A stretch of 64,000 bases of DNA from Kangiella profundi (GTDB lineage Bacteria; Pseudomonadota; Gammaproteobacteria; Enterobacterales; Kangiellaceae), in the NCBI RefSeq assembly GCF_002838765.1, contig NZ_CP025120.1:1798001-1862000 (forward strand), in the 5' to 3' direction. A program made the translations under genes and the position numbers. Below, piece by piece: positions 1 through 8,832 of this stretch; position 1 is the first letter of the stretch; each line of letters starts with the position of its first letter. The notes under the pieces were generated by a model. That model was given only the letters and a program-made list of their open reading frames with translations. It was not told where the DNA came from and did not search any database.

Positions 1-1223
1 GACTTAGGCTGTTTGAGTTTGGCTTTTGCCAACTTCTTTTTATGCGGCTTTTTCTTTTTCAGCGGTTTTAATGCGGTTTGTGGTAACGCATGCTGAGGCT
101 CGAAATCGTCTATAACTTTCCTTTCCAGCTGTTTCCGAATAAGGTTCTGGATTGCACTCAGGTTATCGACTTCATCTGCACTAACCAGAGAAATAGCCGT
201 ACCTTTTTCACCTGCGCGTCCTGTTCGGCCAATACGGTGAACATAATCTTCAGCAACATCTGGCAAATCATAGTTGATGACCAAAGGCATCTGCTCAATA
301 TCCAGTCCTCGTGCAGCAACGTCGGTAGCAACTAAAGTCGTCACTTGCCCTGCTTTAAATTCTGCAAGAGCTCTATTGCGCGCACCCTGACTTTTCCCAC
401 CATGTATGGCTGTGGATTTTATGCCTCTTTTTTCAAGCTCAGTGCTAAGTTTATTGGCTCCTCTTCGCGTTCTTACGAAGATTAACAGCTGTTGCCATTG
501 GTTATGGCCAATAAGATAGCTCAGTAAGGCTGGCTTCTGTTTCTTGTCTACTGGATGAATCCACTGCTCGATAGTTGTCGCTGTCCTATTGGTCGGCCCA
601 GTCTCGACTAATATTGGATTGGAAAGAAACTGCTGACTTAACGCTTTGATTGAGTCTGAAAAAGTTGCAGAAAACAGCAGGGTTTGACGTTGCTTGGGAA
701 GCTTGCTGATGATGCGTTTGATACTCGGAAGAAAGCCCATATCCAGCATCCGGTCGGCTTCATCCAAAACAAGAAACTCCAGTTCGTTGAAACGCACCGC
801 GTTTTTCTCGAACAAATCTAACAACCTGCCGGGGGTCGCTACTAAAACATCGGTGCCACGACGCAGTTTTAACATCTGTGGATTAATATTTACGCCCCCG
901 TAAGCGACCACTGAATTTAACGCCAGATTTGCCGCATACTTTTGTACACTTTGATGAACCTGCTCCGCCAGTTCCCTTGTCGGTGTCAAAATCAGGCAAC
1001 GGGCAGAGTTGGAAGACGGTCTGTCCCCTTCAGAGAGTCTTTGCAGCATCGGTAACGAAAAACCTGCGGTTTTACCCGTTCCAGTTTGCGCAGCGGCCAT
1101 AACATCGCGACCAACTAGAATCAAAGGGATCACCTTCTCCTGTATCGGCGACGGAGTTTCATAGCCGCTTTTATGCAAAGCGTTGAGCAAAGGCTGTATT
1201 AAATTAAGTTTGGAAAAGGTCAT
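1..1223 (-). CDS. DEAD-box ATP-dependent RNA helicase, RhlE-like (3' end outside window)
   Basis: Read on the minus strand from the ATG at 1223; 407 codons are visible and the frame runs off the left edge without a stop. Superfamily 2 motifs appear in order: Q motif (SPIQEK), AQTGTGKT, PTRELA, DEAD, SAT, then in the second RecA-like domain TDVAARGLD and HRIGRTGRAG. The visible C-terminus is a very lysine-rich tail, as in RhlE-type helicases that remodel structured RNA in ribosome maturation or cold adaptation. No good Shine-Dalgarno lies before the ATG. The family is certain; the exact subfamily (RhlE or another) is inferred from the short architecture and basic tail. Confidence 0.92.
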   Translation of the reverse strand, partial: MTFSKLNLIQPLLNALHKSGYETPSPIQEKVIPLILVGRDVMAAAQTGTGKTAGFSLPMLQRLSEGDRPSSNSARCLILTPTRELAEQVHQSVQKYAANLALNSVVAYGGVNINPQMLKLRRGTDVLVATPGRLLDLFEKNAVRFNELEFLVLDEADRMLDMGFLPSIKRIISKLPKQRQTLLFSATFSDSIKALSQQFLSNPILVETGPTNRTATTIEQWIHPVDKKQKPALLSYLIGHNQWQQLLIFVRTRRGANKLSTELEKRGIKSTAIHGGKSQGARNRALAEFKAGQVTTLVATDVAARGLDIEQMPLVINYDLPDVAEDYVHRIGRTGRAGEKGTAISLVSADEVDNLSAIQNLIRKQLERKVIDDFEPQHALPQTALKPLKKKKPHKKKLAKAKLKQPK

Positions 1224-1448
1224 GGAGGGGGGATTTGTTCATTGGGCGCACAGTTTAGCCCTTTATTGAGCAAACTACGAGTCATTAAGGTTTCAATAGG
1301 AATATGGTGGGTATTTTTCTACATTTCCAATTCCCATCAGAGCCACATGGAAAATTTACAAAGCTTTGTCTCAGATCGTTCGAAAAACAACCAGGAAGGA
1401 TCTATACTGATCTGAGCTAGGATGCTAATTGTTCACTGGAGTTTTGTT

Positions 1449-3161
1449 ATGTGGTTTTGGCTGATGGATTGCATTAGAGGCTGTTACTTTTACTTTAAAG
1501 TAACCGTGCTTTTTGTGGCCGCCAGTTATTGCCAAACGCTATCAGCTGAAGTCCCTCCATACCTATTATTAGAACCTGAGACTACTGCGCTTGACGACTC
1601 CGGTGTAGAGATGGGGATAAAAGCCAATCTCGAATTCCATCAGCAAAATGGTTATCTGCCTCATCTAGAAATTGCTCTCACCAATAGTTCCATTCTCTAT
1701 GAGTTTTATAGCGCACGAGGTTTCAGGCATCTTTGGAATCCCCTCTATCGGGAACAAGACCCAATACAAGAATCGTTGAAGTACCTTCGTCAGGTTAAGT
1801 CACATGGCCTGTTAGCCAGTGATTATCACGAACATCTTCTTGCAGAGCATTGCCAATTACCTATTCCAGCGGCCAGAACTGAGTGCGATTTATTGCTAAG
1901 TGATGCAATTCTAACACTGTCTCAGCACTTACAAATTGGCAAAGTGAATCCAAATCTTATTTTCAAAGATACTGAAGTCAGCAAACCCACCATTAGTCTT
2001 TCTGACCTGCTCTCCAGAGCAGCCAGTATGCCCAGCCTTTTAGCATACTTTAGAGAAATTGAGCCCAGCTCTCAGGACTACATCCAGCTTAGAAAATACC
2101 TAACTGAACTCAGGAGTAGAAAGCCACCAGACTGGCCAGCTCTTGAATTGCAGCCTTCCATAAAACCTCAAATGCTCGACCCTAGACTTGAAGCCATTGC
2201 CGAACGACTGATGTTCTGGGGAGATCTGCCTTCAGACTGGTCGTATTTAGCTCCTTCACCGATGGTTTATGAAGCTGATTTAATTCAGGCCATTGAGCAA
2301 TTTCAGTTGCGACATGGTCTTGAAGCAGATGGGGTTCTCGGCAAAAAGACCATTGCGGCATTAAATATCACCCCGCAACAACGCATCGAACAATTGGTAG
2401 TTAATCTGGAACAAATTCGTTGGCATCAACTTAAACCAACCAACCGGTTGATTAGGGTGAATATCCCCAGCTTTGAGTTATTAGCTTTCGAGAACGGCGA
2501 AAATAGACTGAGGATGCCTGTTATCGTAGGTCAGCTCGAGCGTAAGACACCGATTTTCGAAGATAGGATTCAATACCTAGTTCTGAACCCCACGTGGACC
2601 GTACCTTGGGAACTGGCAACCAAGGATAAGCTTCCTCTCATTCAGGAAAACCCACAGTATTTGCTGGATAACCGTTTTAGCGTCTATCTAAACGACTTTA
2701 AAATTGAAGATCCCATGCAAATTGACTGGAAACAAGTCACAAAATCACGTTTTCCATATCGATTGGTACAGGAACCGGGAGCAGATAATGCGCTGGGCCA
2801 GGTCAAATTCATGTTCCCCAACACCTATGAAGTCTACCTCCATGACACACCTGCTAAATCATTGTTTAAAAACGATATAAGGGCTTTCAGCTCAGGTTGT
2901 ATCAGGGTTCAGGAACCCATGGATTTACTAAAATGGATCTTGCGGGCTAATGGATTCAGCGATACTGATATAGAAAATCAATTGAACAAAAAACATACAA
3001 ATACGGTAAGCTTACAACTGCCTGTGCCAATAAGACTGGAATATCGAACCGCTTATTGGGGGCTGGATCAGACGATTCAGTTCAGAGCAGACATTTATCA
3101 AAGAGATACAAAGCTGTATCAAGCACTTCAACAACCAGCGGCAAGAAGCCTCTTGCGCTAA
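1449..3161 (+). CDS. ldtD: L,D-transpeptidase, LdtD (YcbB)-like
   Basis: Probable periplasmic enzyme that makes 3-3 (mDap-mDap) peptidoglycan cross-links. After a hydrophobic signal segment come a helical region, a peptidoglycan-binding repeat at about residues 270-300 (AIEQFQLRHGLEADG) and a C-terminal YkuD domain with the catalytic SSGCIRV motif (Cys about 484) and an upstream HDTP. Two starts are possible; ATG 1449 is preferred over ATG 1422 because TGGAG lies 7 bases before it. About 570 aa, near the usual YcbB length. The next gene is MepK-like, matching the ycbB-ycbK adjacency of enterobacteria, so the pair probably makes and cuts the same bond. Confidence 0.88.
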   Translation: MWFWLMDCIRGCYFYFKVTVLFVAASYCQTLSAEVPPYLLLEPETTALDDSGVEMGIKANLEFHQQNGYLPHLEIALTNSSILYEFYSARGFRHLWNPLYREQDPIQESLKYLRQVKSHGLLASDYHEHLLAEHCQLPIPAARTECDLLLSDAILTLSQHLQIGKVNPNLIFKDTEVSKPTISLSDLLSRAASMPSLLAYFREIEPSSQDYIQLRKYLTELRSRKPPDWPALELQPSIKPQMLDPRLEAIAERLMFWGDLPSDWSYLAPSPMVYEADLIQAIEQFQLRHGLEADGVLGKKTIAALNITPQQRIEQLVVNLEQIRWHQLKPTNRLIRVNIPSFELLAFENGENRLRMPVIVGQLERKTPIFEDRIQYLVLNPTWTVPWELATKDKLPLIQENPQYLLDNRFSVYLNDFKIEDPMQIDWKQVTKSRFPYRLVQEPGADNALGQVKFMFPNTYEVYLHDTPAKSLFKNDIRAFSSGCIRVQEPMDLLKWILRANGFSDTDIENQLNKKHTNTVSLQLPVPIRLEYRTAYWGLDQTIQFRADIYQRDTKLYQALQQPAARSLLR

Positions 3162-3228
3162 CCTCAAAAGGATTTAACTTCTCAGGGTCAACAGGACGGT
3201 CCAGGGCATAATTTTGTTTTAATTTTAG

Positions 3229-3250
3229 TTCACTGTAACCAGTGAAGGAG
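3229..3250 (+). promoter_or_regulatory. hairpin overlapping the Shine-Dalgarno of the MepK-like gene
   Basis: TTCACTG (3229-3235) and CAGTGAA (3240-3246) form a perfect 7-bp stem with a TAAC loop. The 3' arm shares two bases with AAGGAG (3245-3250), the ribosome-binding site of the GTG start at 3256. Folding could reduce ribosome access; this is inference from position only. Confidence 0.45.
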
Positions 3251-3255
3251 TTTAT

Positions 3256-4251
3256 GTGCCAAAGATTATACTGAATGACTTGTACAAAGGGCGATTGATG
3301 TTAGCGCTATTACTAATTGCTACCCTTAGCATCTTAATCCCCAATCTAAGCCAGGCAGTTACCCAGGTTAAGGACTATCAAAGCGGTAAGGCCCAGTTTG
3401 ATCTATCCATTAACAGCAAAAGTATTCCCTACAACATATTTTTTCATTCTGTAATGCCGGAGCAATCGTTACATTTGAAATCAAGCCGACAACAATTATC
3501 CAGTCGAATCCAGATTAATGAGCAGTGGCAAACACTGAGCTGGAACAAAGGCGGTTTAAAATGGAAAGCACCTAAAGCTCCGGGCCTATATACGCTAGAA
3601 ACGACTGATGTAGAAACTGGTCATCAGATTTCAGTATCGGTATTCGTCCTACGCCCTGCTACCGAAATGAAAAATGGTGTTCTCAACGGTTACAAGATTG
3701 GCGAGTACCCTAAACCGTTAAAGGGCCTGCCAAGCTATGCCGCGCCAAAGGGCTTTATTGAAGTGACCAAAGAGAACATGGATACCAAAATCACCCCACA
3801 CTTTACGCTGGGTCAATTTCTATGCAAACAACCTAGCGGATTCCCAAAGTACATGGTGCTTCAGCAAAATCTACTGGAAAATTTAGAGAACCTACTAACC
3901 GATGTGAATCGTAAAGGTATTCGTGCAGATAGCTTTGTCATCATGAGTGGCTATCGAACTCCGGCATATAACAAAGCTATTGGCAACGTCGCCAACAGCC
4001 GTCATGTTTACGGCGATGCATCAGACATTTTTATTGATACCTTAGCTAATGGTCGTATGGACGACATCAATGGTGATGGCAAAGTGAATGAAAAAGATGC
4101 CCTTCGCCTGTATGAATTAGCTAACAACCCAGAGACACACGATCATCGTGATGATCTGGTTGGTGGTATTGGCGTTTATAAACCAAACGCCGTGCGCGGC
4201 CCATTTGTGCATGTTGACGTCAGAGGCACCAAAGCCCGCTGGGGGATTTAA
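3256..4251 (+). CDS. MepK-like M15 peptidoglycan L,D-endopeptidase with an EF-hand-type insert
   Basis: Signal segment, an N-terminal domain of about 110 residues that I do not recognise, then a peptidase M15A/DUF882 domain with SGYRT, the zinc-binding SRHVYGDASD and the C-terminal FVHVDVRGTKARW. MepK-type enzymes hydrolyse mDap-mDap cross-links in the periplasm. Between the two metal motifs lies DINGDGKVNEKD (residues 269-280), a canonical calcium-binding EF-hand or dockerin-like loop. At 331 aa it is much longer than enterobacterial YcbK (about 180 aa). Start is GTG 3256 with AAGGAG 5 bases upstream; an ATG two bases earlier (3254) hits a stop after six codons. Confidence 0.8.
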   Translation: MPKIILNDLYKGRLMLALLLIATLSILIPNLSQAVTQVKDYQSGKAQFDLSINSKSIPYNIFFHSVMPEQSLHLKSSRQQLSSRIQINEQWQTLSWNKGGLKWKAPKAPGLYTLETTDVETGHQISVSVFVLRPATEMKNGVLNGYKIGEYPKPLKGLPSYAAPKGFIEVTKENMDTKITPHFTLGQFLCKQPSGFPKYMVLQQNLLENLENLLTDVNRKGIRADSFVIMSGYRTPAYNKAIGNVANSRHVYGDASDIFIDTLANGRMDDINGDGKVNEKDALRLYELANNPETHDHRDDLVGGIGVYKPNAVRGPFVHVDVRGTKARWGI

Positions 4252-4269
4252 TCGAACCTGTAAAGTCCG

Positions 4270-4296
4270 AAGGCCATCACTGATGGCCTTTTTTTA
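4270..4296 (+). terminator. Rho-independent terminator after the LdtD/MepK-like pair
   Basis: Perfect 9-bp stem AAGGCCATC/GATGGCCTT with an ACT loop, followed by a T run, 18 bases after the MepK-like stop codon. Confidence 0.9.
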
Positions 4297-4387
4297 TGGA
4301 GTATTGAGAAGTTTGAGGGTGTCCAATTATTTCTAATTTGTGCTAAATATTTATTAGTTTCATCTCTACATTTTTCCGTCATATCAT

Positions 4388-4903
4388 TCAGTCCTCATAT
4401 TGGGTCTTATTGTAATAAACCAGATCGACTATATAGCAAAATGCTATAAAACAAAGTGTATATAATATGGAGTGATAAAGTTTGTTTTTGGAAATTCCGG
4501 AAATAGCACTTCCAAACCAATGCTGTTCATATTTTTGTGAAATTAACTCTGAATACCCTAAAGACACAAATACAAAGATATACAATAGCAACACAAACTT
4601 TGCTCTCATAATATCTGTTTTATATTGATCAAAAGTTCCTCTATAATTTATAACTCTTTTTTTAGTAAAAAAAGTCATATACAAAGAAATGATCATAAAA
4701 GCAAAACTGATCAATAAAATTCCTTTTGTATACTCTGGAAAGGGGGAGCTTTTATAATATTCAGCAATAAATGGAATGAATTTAACTATTAAGTCAATCA
4801 TTTTATTTAATGATTCAGGAGAAATAAATATTACTGATGCACAATAATATAAGCCGACAACCACCCACCAACTCATATAGAATATTTTTTTCTTATCGTT
4901 CAC
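4388..4903 (-). CDS. hypothetical integral membrane protein, four predicted helices
   Basis: Not recognised. 171 aa, rich in aromatic, Ile and Lys residues, with hydrophobic segments near residues 10-28, 62-80, 100-118 and 142-160 and a basic cytoplasmic-type loop (TKKRVINYRG) between helices 2 and 3. Start is GTG 4903, supported by AGAGGT about 8 bases upstream. The DNA is visibly more A+T-rich than its neighbours, which may indicate recent acquisition. It stands alone, convergent with the MepK-like gene and separated from the DUF4124 gene by 133 bases. Confidence 0.65.
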   Translation of the reverse strand: MNDKKKIFYMSWWVVVGLYYCASVIFISPESLNKMIDLIVKFIPFIAEYYKSSPFPEYTKGILLISFAFMIISLYMTFFTKKRVINYRGTFDQYKTDIMRAKFVLLLYIFVFVSLGYSELISQKYEQHWFGSAISGISKNKLYHSILYTLCFIAFCYIVDLVYYNKTQYED

Positions 4904-5036
4904 AAATGCTACCTCTCTTTTATACTTTCTTGTTTATGCCGTAAGATTGGCGATAAAAAGTATTCGATTAATCGCCTTTGTCCCGTTTTTATTACCACTG
5001 AGTAGGCATATTTTGCAGCGGACTCACACTGATTAT

Positions 5037-5696
5037 TTAACACTTTGACGTATACCCATAAGGGTAATAACAAGCTTCCCCTTCTCTAGCCAATTTCCGC
5101 ATTTCAATCAATCGCTCTTGATATTCATCACAGTAAATGCTTCGATTCGGGCCTGTGTGCTGTTCTATTTTCAGGTAGGTTTCATAGGCACGACCAACGA
5201 CCCAGCGGCAGTGAGTATGGTTTTTCGATAAGAGCTGTTGCTTGATCATGGTTGGATTTTGGTAACTGCTATTGGTTTGGCGTTCGGTGGTTGTGCTTCT
5301 TTGAATGGGCTTAACTCGCTCCATTGGAATGACACTGAATCCATCACCTGATAATTCCTGTATTTGATAATTGCCTGATGATGGTGGTGTTTCCGAAAAT
5401 CTTTTATTGCCGCTAGTATCCGTCCATGTGTAAATCACTGGCTTTTGTTGAGTAAGAGGCTTTTGATTATGAATAGAAGGACTTTGTTGATTGTTATCAA
5501 TAGCTTTTTGACTGACAGGGCTAACTGTATTTTGAGTAGGCTCTTCTATTGCCTTGGACTTTTGACGCTGTCTGTTATGCTCTATTTCCTGCTTTATTGA
5601 ATCGACTTCCAAGTAATGCAGATAGGTAAAGCCGCCAAGCACAACTAACACTAACAATATGCCTACTAAGGCCCCAATTAAGTAATTCACATCCAT
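5037..5696 (-). CDS. DUF4124 domain protein, membrane-anchored
   Basis: 219 aa. One N-terminal transmembrane helix (about residues 6-27), a Gln/Ser/Pro-rich linker, then a DUF4124 signature at about residues 87-108 (YTWTDTSGNKRFSETPP, cf. the family pattern Y-x-W-x-D-x-x-G-x-x-x-F-S-x-x-P-P). The C-terminal 70 residues contain four cysteines that could form disulfides if periplasmic. DUF4124 proteins are common envelope proteins of gammaproteobacteria with no settled function. A monocistronic unit upstream of, and divergent from, the amidoligase gene. Confidence 0.72.
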   Translation of the reverse strand: MDVNYLIGALVGILLVLVVLGGFTYLHYLEVDSIKQEIEHNRQRQKSKAIEEPTQNTVSPVSQKAIDNNQQSPSIHNQKPLTQQKPVIYTWTDTSGNKRFSETPPSSGNYQIQELSGDGFSVIPMERVKPIQRSTTTERQTNSSYQNPTMIKQQLLSKNHTHCRWVVGRAYETYLKIEQHTGPNRSIYCDEYQERLIEMRKLAREGEACYYPYGYTSKC

Positions 5697-5899
5697 GTTC
5701 CTTAAACGTTAAACGATTGTTTAGTACATCAAGGTAATATCGTACAGCGTTACAACATAGCTAAATGATTTCATTTACTCAAGCGTTATTATCAGCTTTC
5801 GGTTTGTGAATACCTGTCACTTTATGATATGTATAAAGTCAGCTGATAGGTATTTCATTTGTTTTGTTTCAATTACTTATATTAGATAAAGGTAGTTTT

Positions 5900-6898
5900 A
5901 TGCTCAATACCGACTCAAAACTGAAGGAGCCACCGTGGCTTGAAAATGCCAACGGCAATACTCGTCGCGTGGGTATCGAGCTTGAAATGAGTGGTCTCGA
6001 ACTCGATAGATTCGCATCTCTGGTCGCTAGCCAACTGGATCTGACTATCTCTCAGGATGGTCGCTATGTTAGAACTTTAAAAGGTGATGATGCCGGAGAT
6101 TGGACTGTTGAACTGGACTATGACCTTATTAAAAAACTGGGGCGGGAAGAACTGGGCGACAAAACCTTTGCTGACAAGGTCAATCGATCATCAGAAGAGC
6201 TACTAGCCTGGGCAGCCAAGGCGCTGGTTCCGGTAGAAATCATTAGTCCGCCTTTGCCTCTGGAAAGATTGAATGAAGTAGAGGAACTGATTCAGTTTTT
6301 GCGAACCAAAGGCGCAAAAGGCACAGCAGATAGCGCAGTTAATGCTTTTGGCATGCAGCTTAATCCTGAATTAGCGAGTCACAAGGCTCACCACATTCTT
6401 TGTTGTTTAAAAGCGTTTATGTGTCTGTATGACTGGCTATATCATCGCGCAGACATCAATTTAACTCGCCGTTTCACTAGCTACGTCGATCCTTTTCCCA
6501 CAAGCTATATCAGGAAGATCATCAAAACGGATTACTGGCCAGAGCTGGATGAGTTAATTGACGACTACCTTCAGGATAACCCTACCCGTAATCGTGCCCT
6601 CGATATGCTTCCTTTGTTTAAATTTCTCGATGAAAAGCGCGTGTTAAATACAACTGATGATGAGCTGATTAAGTCACGACCTACTTTCCATTATCGACTT
6701 CCCGACTGTGATATTGATAACCCTAGTTGGGGTATATACATTGCCTGGAATGATTGGGTCGAAGTTGAACGACTGGCTGCTGATGAAAGCCGGTTGGAAG
6801 CTTGTTGTCAGGCTTACGAAGAGTTTTTAAACAATCCTCTTAATCGATTATTCAGTGATTGGTATAAGGCGGTGGAGGAACAATGGATAAGCCCGTAA
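5900..6898 (+). CDS. putative amidoligase, glutamine-synthetase-like COOH-NH2 ligase (Amidoligase_2 type)
   Basis: About 332 aa. The N-terminal half shows the glutamate-rich strands of the glutamine-synthetase-like amidoligase fold: RVGIELEM, then WTVELDYDL and VEIISPPLPLE. These acidic residues would bind metal/ATP for ligating an amine to a carboxylate. Start ATG 5900 is chosen because AAGGTAG lies 4 bases upstream; an upstream in-frame TTG (5864) lacks a site. The stop overlaps the next gene by 16 bases, so the two are co-translated. Amidoligase/PuuD-like peptidase pairs are a known uncharacterised association (Iyer et al. on amidoligases). The substrate is unknown. Confidence 0.75.
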   Translation: MLNTDSKLKEPPWLENANGNTRRVGIELEMSGLELDRFASLVASQLDLTISQDGRYVRTLKGDDAGDWTVELDYDLIKKLGREELGDKTFADKVNRSSEELLAWAAKALVPVEIISPPLPLERLNEVEELIQFLRTKGAKGTADSAVNAFGMQLNPELASHKAHHILCCLKAFMCLYDWLYHRADINLTRRFTSYVDPFPTSYIRKIIKTDYWPELDELIDDYLQDNPTRNRALDMLPLFKFLDEKRVLNTTDDELIKSRPTFHYRLPDCDIDNPSWGIYIAWNDWVEVERLAADESRLEACCQAYEEFLNNPLNRLFSDWYKAVEEQWISP

Positions 6899-7572
6899 TT
6901 GCGATAACGGGACCTACAAAGGGTGCCTTTGGTCCGCGATTGCTGATTTCCTGGGCAGTTCGATTCTATGGTGGGAAACCATTGCAATTGCGCCCAGGTG
7001 ATGAGCATCAAGGATACGATTATGATGGTGTCATTATCTCGGGCGGACATGATGTCGAGCCAGTTCTCTACGCCGCCGAGCCGGAAGTCGAGCCAAAATA
7101 TGATAGTGCGCGTGACGCTTTTGAAATGAAAATAATTAATCATTCACTTCAAAGAAAGCTACCCTTGTTGGGAATATGTCGGGGAGCACAATTACTTAAT
7201 GTCTGTCGAGGCGGCTCGCTTTTTCAACAGCTTCGTCTGCATCGAAAAAAAACCTCTAATAGATGGACGTTCCTTCCATTGAAAACTCTGTATAAATCAA
7301 AAGTGTCAGAGGCAAGTAACAGCTTGTTAGTTTCTTTAACAGGAAATAAAACGACTAAAATTAACAGTCTGCACAACCAAGGCATTGACAGGGTCGGTGA
7401 TGATCTAATAGTGACTGGCAGAGATGCTGACGAAATTGTTCAGACCATTGAGGATCCAGCTCTGCCTTTTGTGCTGGGAGTACAGTGGCACCCAGAGTTT
7501 TTACTTTATATGAAGTCTCATAGATCAATCTTTAAAGCTCTGGTGCAATGTGCCAAAAAACAGCAAACATAA
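6883..7572 (+). CDS. class I glutamine-amidotransferase-like gamma-glutamyl hydrolase (PuuD/peptidase C26 type)
   Basis: 229 aa. The catalytic triad is visible: nucleophile Cys99 in GICRGAQLL, and His203 and Glu205 in VQWHPE; GGHDVEP is the PuuD-type glycine-rich element. The family cleaves gamma-glutamyl amides such as gamma-glutamyl-GABA. It overlaps the amidoligase by 16 bases, so it probably either removes what the ligase attaches or supplies ammonia or a deprotected product. It differs from true puuD operons: no puuA, puuB or puuC is nearby. Confidence 0.8.
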   Translation: MDKPVIAITGPTKGAFGPRLLISWAVRFYGGKPLQLRPGDEHQGYDYDGVIISGGHDVEPVLYAAEPEVEPKYDSARDAFEMKIINHSLQRKLPLLGICRGAQLLNVCRGGSLFQQLRLHRKKTSNRWTFLPLKTLYKSKVSEASNSLLVSLTGNKTTKINSLHNQGIDRVGDDLIVTGRDADEIVQTIEDPALPFVLGVQWHPEFLLYMKSHRSIFKALVQCAKKQQT

Positions 7573-7645
7573 TCTGATTCAATACTCGAAATCTACCGAC
7601 AGTTTGTTACTACAACAGTATCGGTGATACAGATTTTCTTTTAAA

Positions 7646-7673
7646 AATAAAAAAAGGCAGCCGAAGCTGCCTG
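7646..7673 (-). terminator. Rho-independent terminator of the hydrolase/DUF4785 operon
   Basis: AGGCAGC/GCTGCCT stem (7655-7661 with 7666-7672) with a tetraloop. The A run on the plus strand at 7646-7655 is the U tract in minus-strand RNA. It lies about 20 bases after the stop at 7695. Confidence 0.85.
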
Positions 7674-7694
7674 AATTAATCAAAAAATACGTTA

Positions 7695-8822
7695 TTATTT
7701 TAGGATTGCCATCTGGCTTTGGTCACGAAGCTCAACATTCCTAAGCTCATACGGAGCACTAAGTCCGCTGTCGGCTAAGATTTTTGCATCAAACTCCATC
7801 ATGATTTGACCCGCGCCTCGACCAAGGTTTTGCGCTGTGTGCGTCATCATGATTGGTTTCATGTTGCCAGCCTGATCTGTGCCATACAAAACACCACGAA
7901 CTTCGAAGCGACTGTCCTGACTGACGTTTACAGGAACCATGGCTTTCAAGTTTTTATCGCCACCGACAATCTGAACATTGCCGCCCATTGATGCAGTCAT
8001 TTCATCATAAGAGAATGGTACACGACCATTACGCTGAACCAGTTTGCCGTTTACATGGGCTTTAACTTCAGTATGAAGTTCCCATAAAGCTCCTGGCGTA
8101 TTATCAGTAGCCATTTTCATCGGCATTTTGACTTGATAACCATCACCTGATTTTTTGAAAATCACCGGATAACTTTGACCAGTTGGCGACACTAGCTGTC
8201 CTTTAATATTACGGATAGTTTGCGCCTGTCCCTGATCAAATACGTGTGCGTCAACGCTTAAAGTATCACCTTTAAAGTAACCTGCACGCTGGGATTTCAA
8301 GTACAAGGCCGTATCACTATTTTTTTCAAATACGTTAATACGATACTTTCCATTCGGATTGATCTTTTGGTTGGTTTGTAGAGTGAATTCACCTTTACCC
8401 AACTCATCGGCAATCTTAAAACCAGTAGTTCCACGCTGGAAGCCAATGCCCTGCGCCTGCATGGAGTTGCTATCAACCAGCATGTCGAATCCACTACCTT
8501 TGGCGAAACTTTTGCCGCCTTGCTGGCTGATGTTCATCATTTGTGGCTCAACGGCTGAGCGACCATCGGCTGCAGAAATGCGAACCAAAGCTCCCGGTTC
8601 CGTTGTGGTTAGCGACACACCGCGTTGCAATGACTGGCCATTAACATCAAGGCTGTATTCTCTGCTTTGCGTTGCAGGAACAAACTCGCTTTGACTGGTA
8701 ACAAATTTATTATCTGTCTGAATTGCGAAACTATAACTGGAAGTATCAGTGTTTTTAGCGTTAACCGCTGTACTCAAAACTAGAGCCAGCGTAGTAGAAG
8801 TAATTAATACGATATTCTTCAT
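7695..8822 (-). CDS. secreted DUF4785-type protein
   Basis: 375 aa. A cleavable signal peptide (residues 1-22, ending VNA) is followed by an all-beta looking sequence with repeated YRINVFEKN/FSYDE-type strands. The match to DUF4785 is from memory of the family and the function is unknown. AAGGAG precedes the ATG. It starts 10 bases after the alpha/beta-hydrolase gene and the two share one terminator, so they form a two-gene operon. It may be a companion of the hydrolase (folding, binding or delivery), but nothing in the sequence proves this. Confidence 0.6.
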   Translation of the reverse strand: MKNIVLITSTTLALVLSTAVNAKNTDTSSYSFAIQTDNKFVTSQSEFVPATQSREYSLDVNGQSLQRGVSLTTTEPGALVRISAADGRSAVEPQMMNISQQGGKSFAKGSGFDMLVDSNSMQAQGIGFQRGTTGFKIADELGKGEFTLQTNQKINPNGKYRINVFEKNSDTALYLKSQRAGYFKGDTLSVDAHVFDQGQAQTIRNIKGQLVSPTGQSYPVIFKKSGDGYQVKMPMKMATDNTPGALWELHTEVKAHVNGKLVQRNGRVPFSYDEMTASMGGNVQIVGGDKNLKAMVPVNVSQDSRFEVRGVLYGTDQAGNMKPIMMTHTAQNLGRGAGQIMMEFDAKILADSGLSAPYELRNVELRDQSQMAILK

Positions 8823-8832
8823 GATGGGCTCC

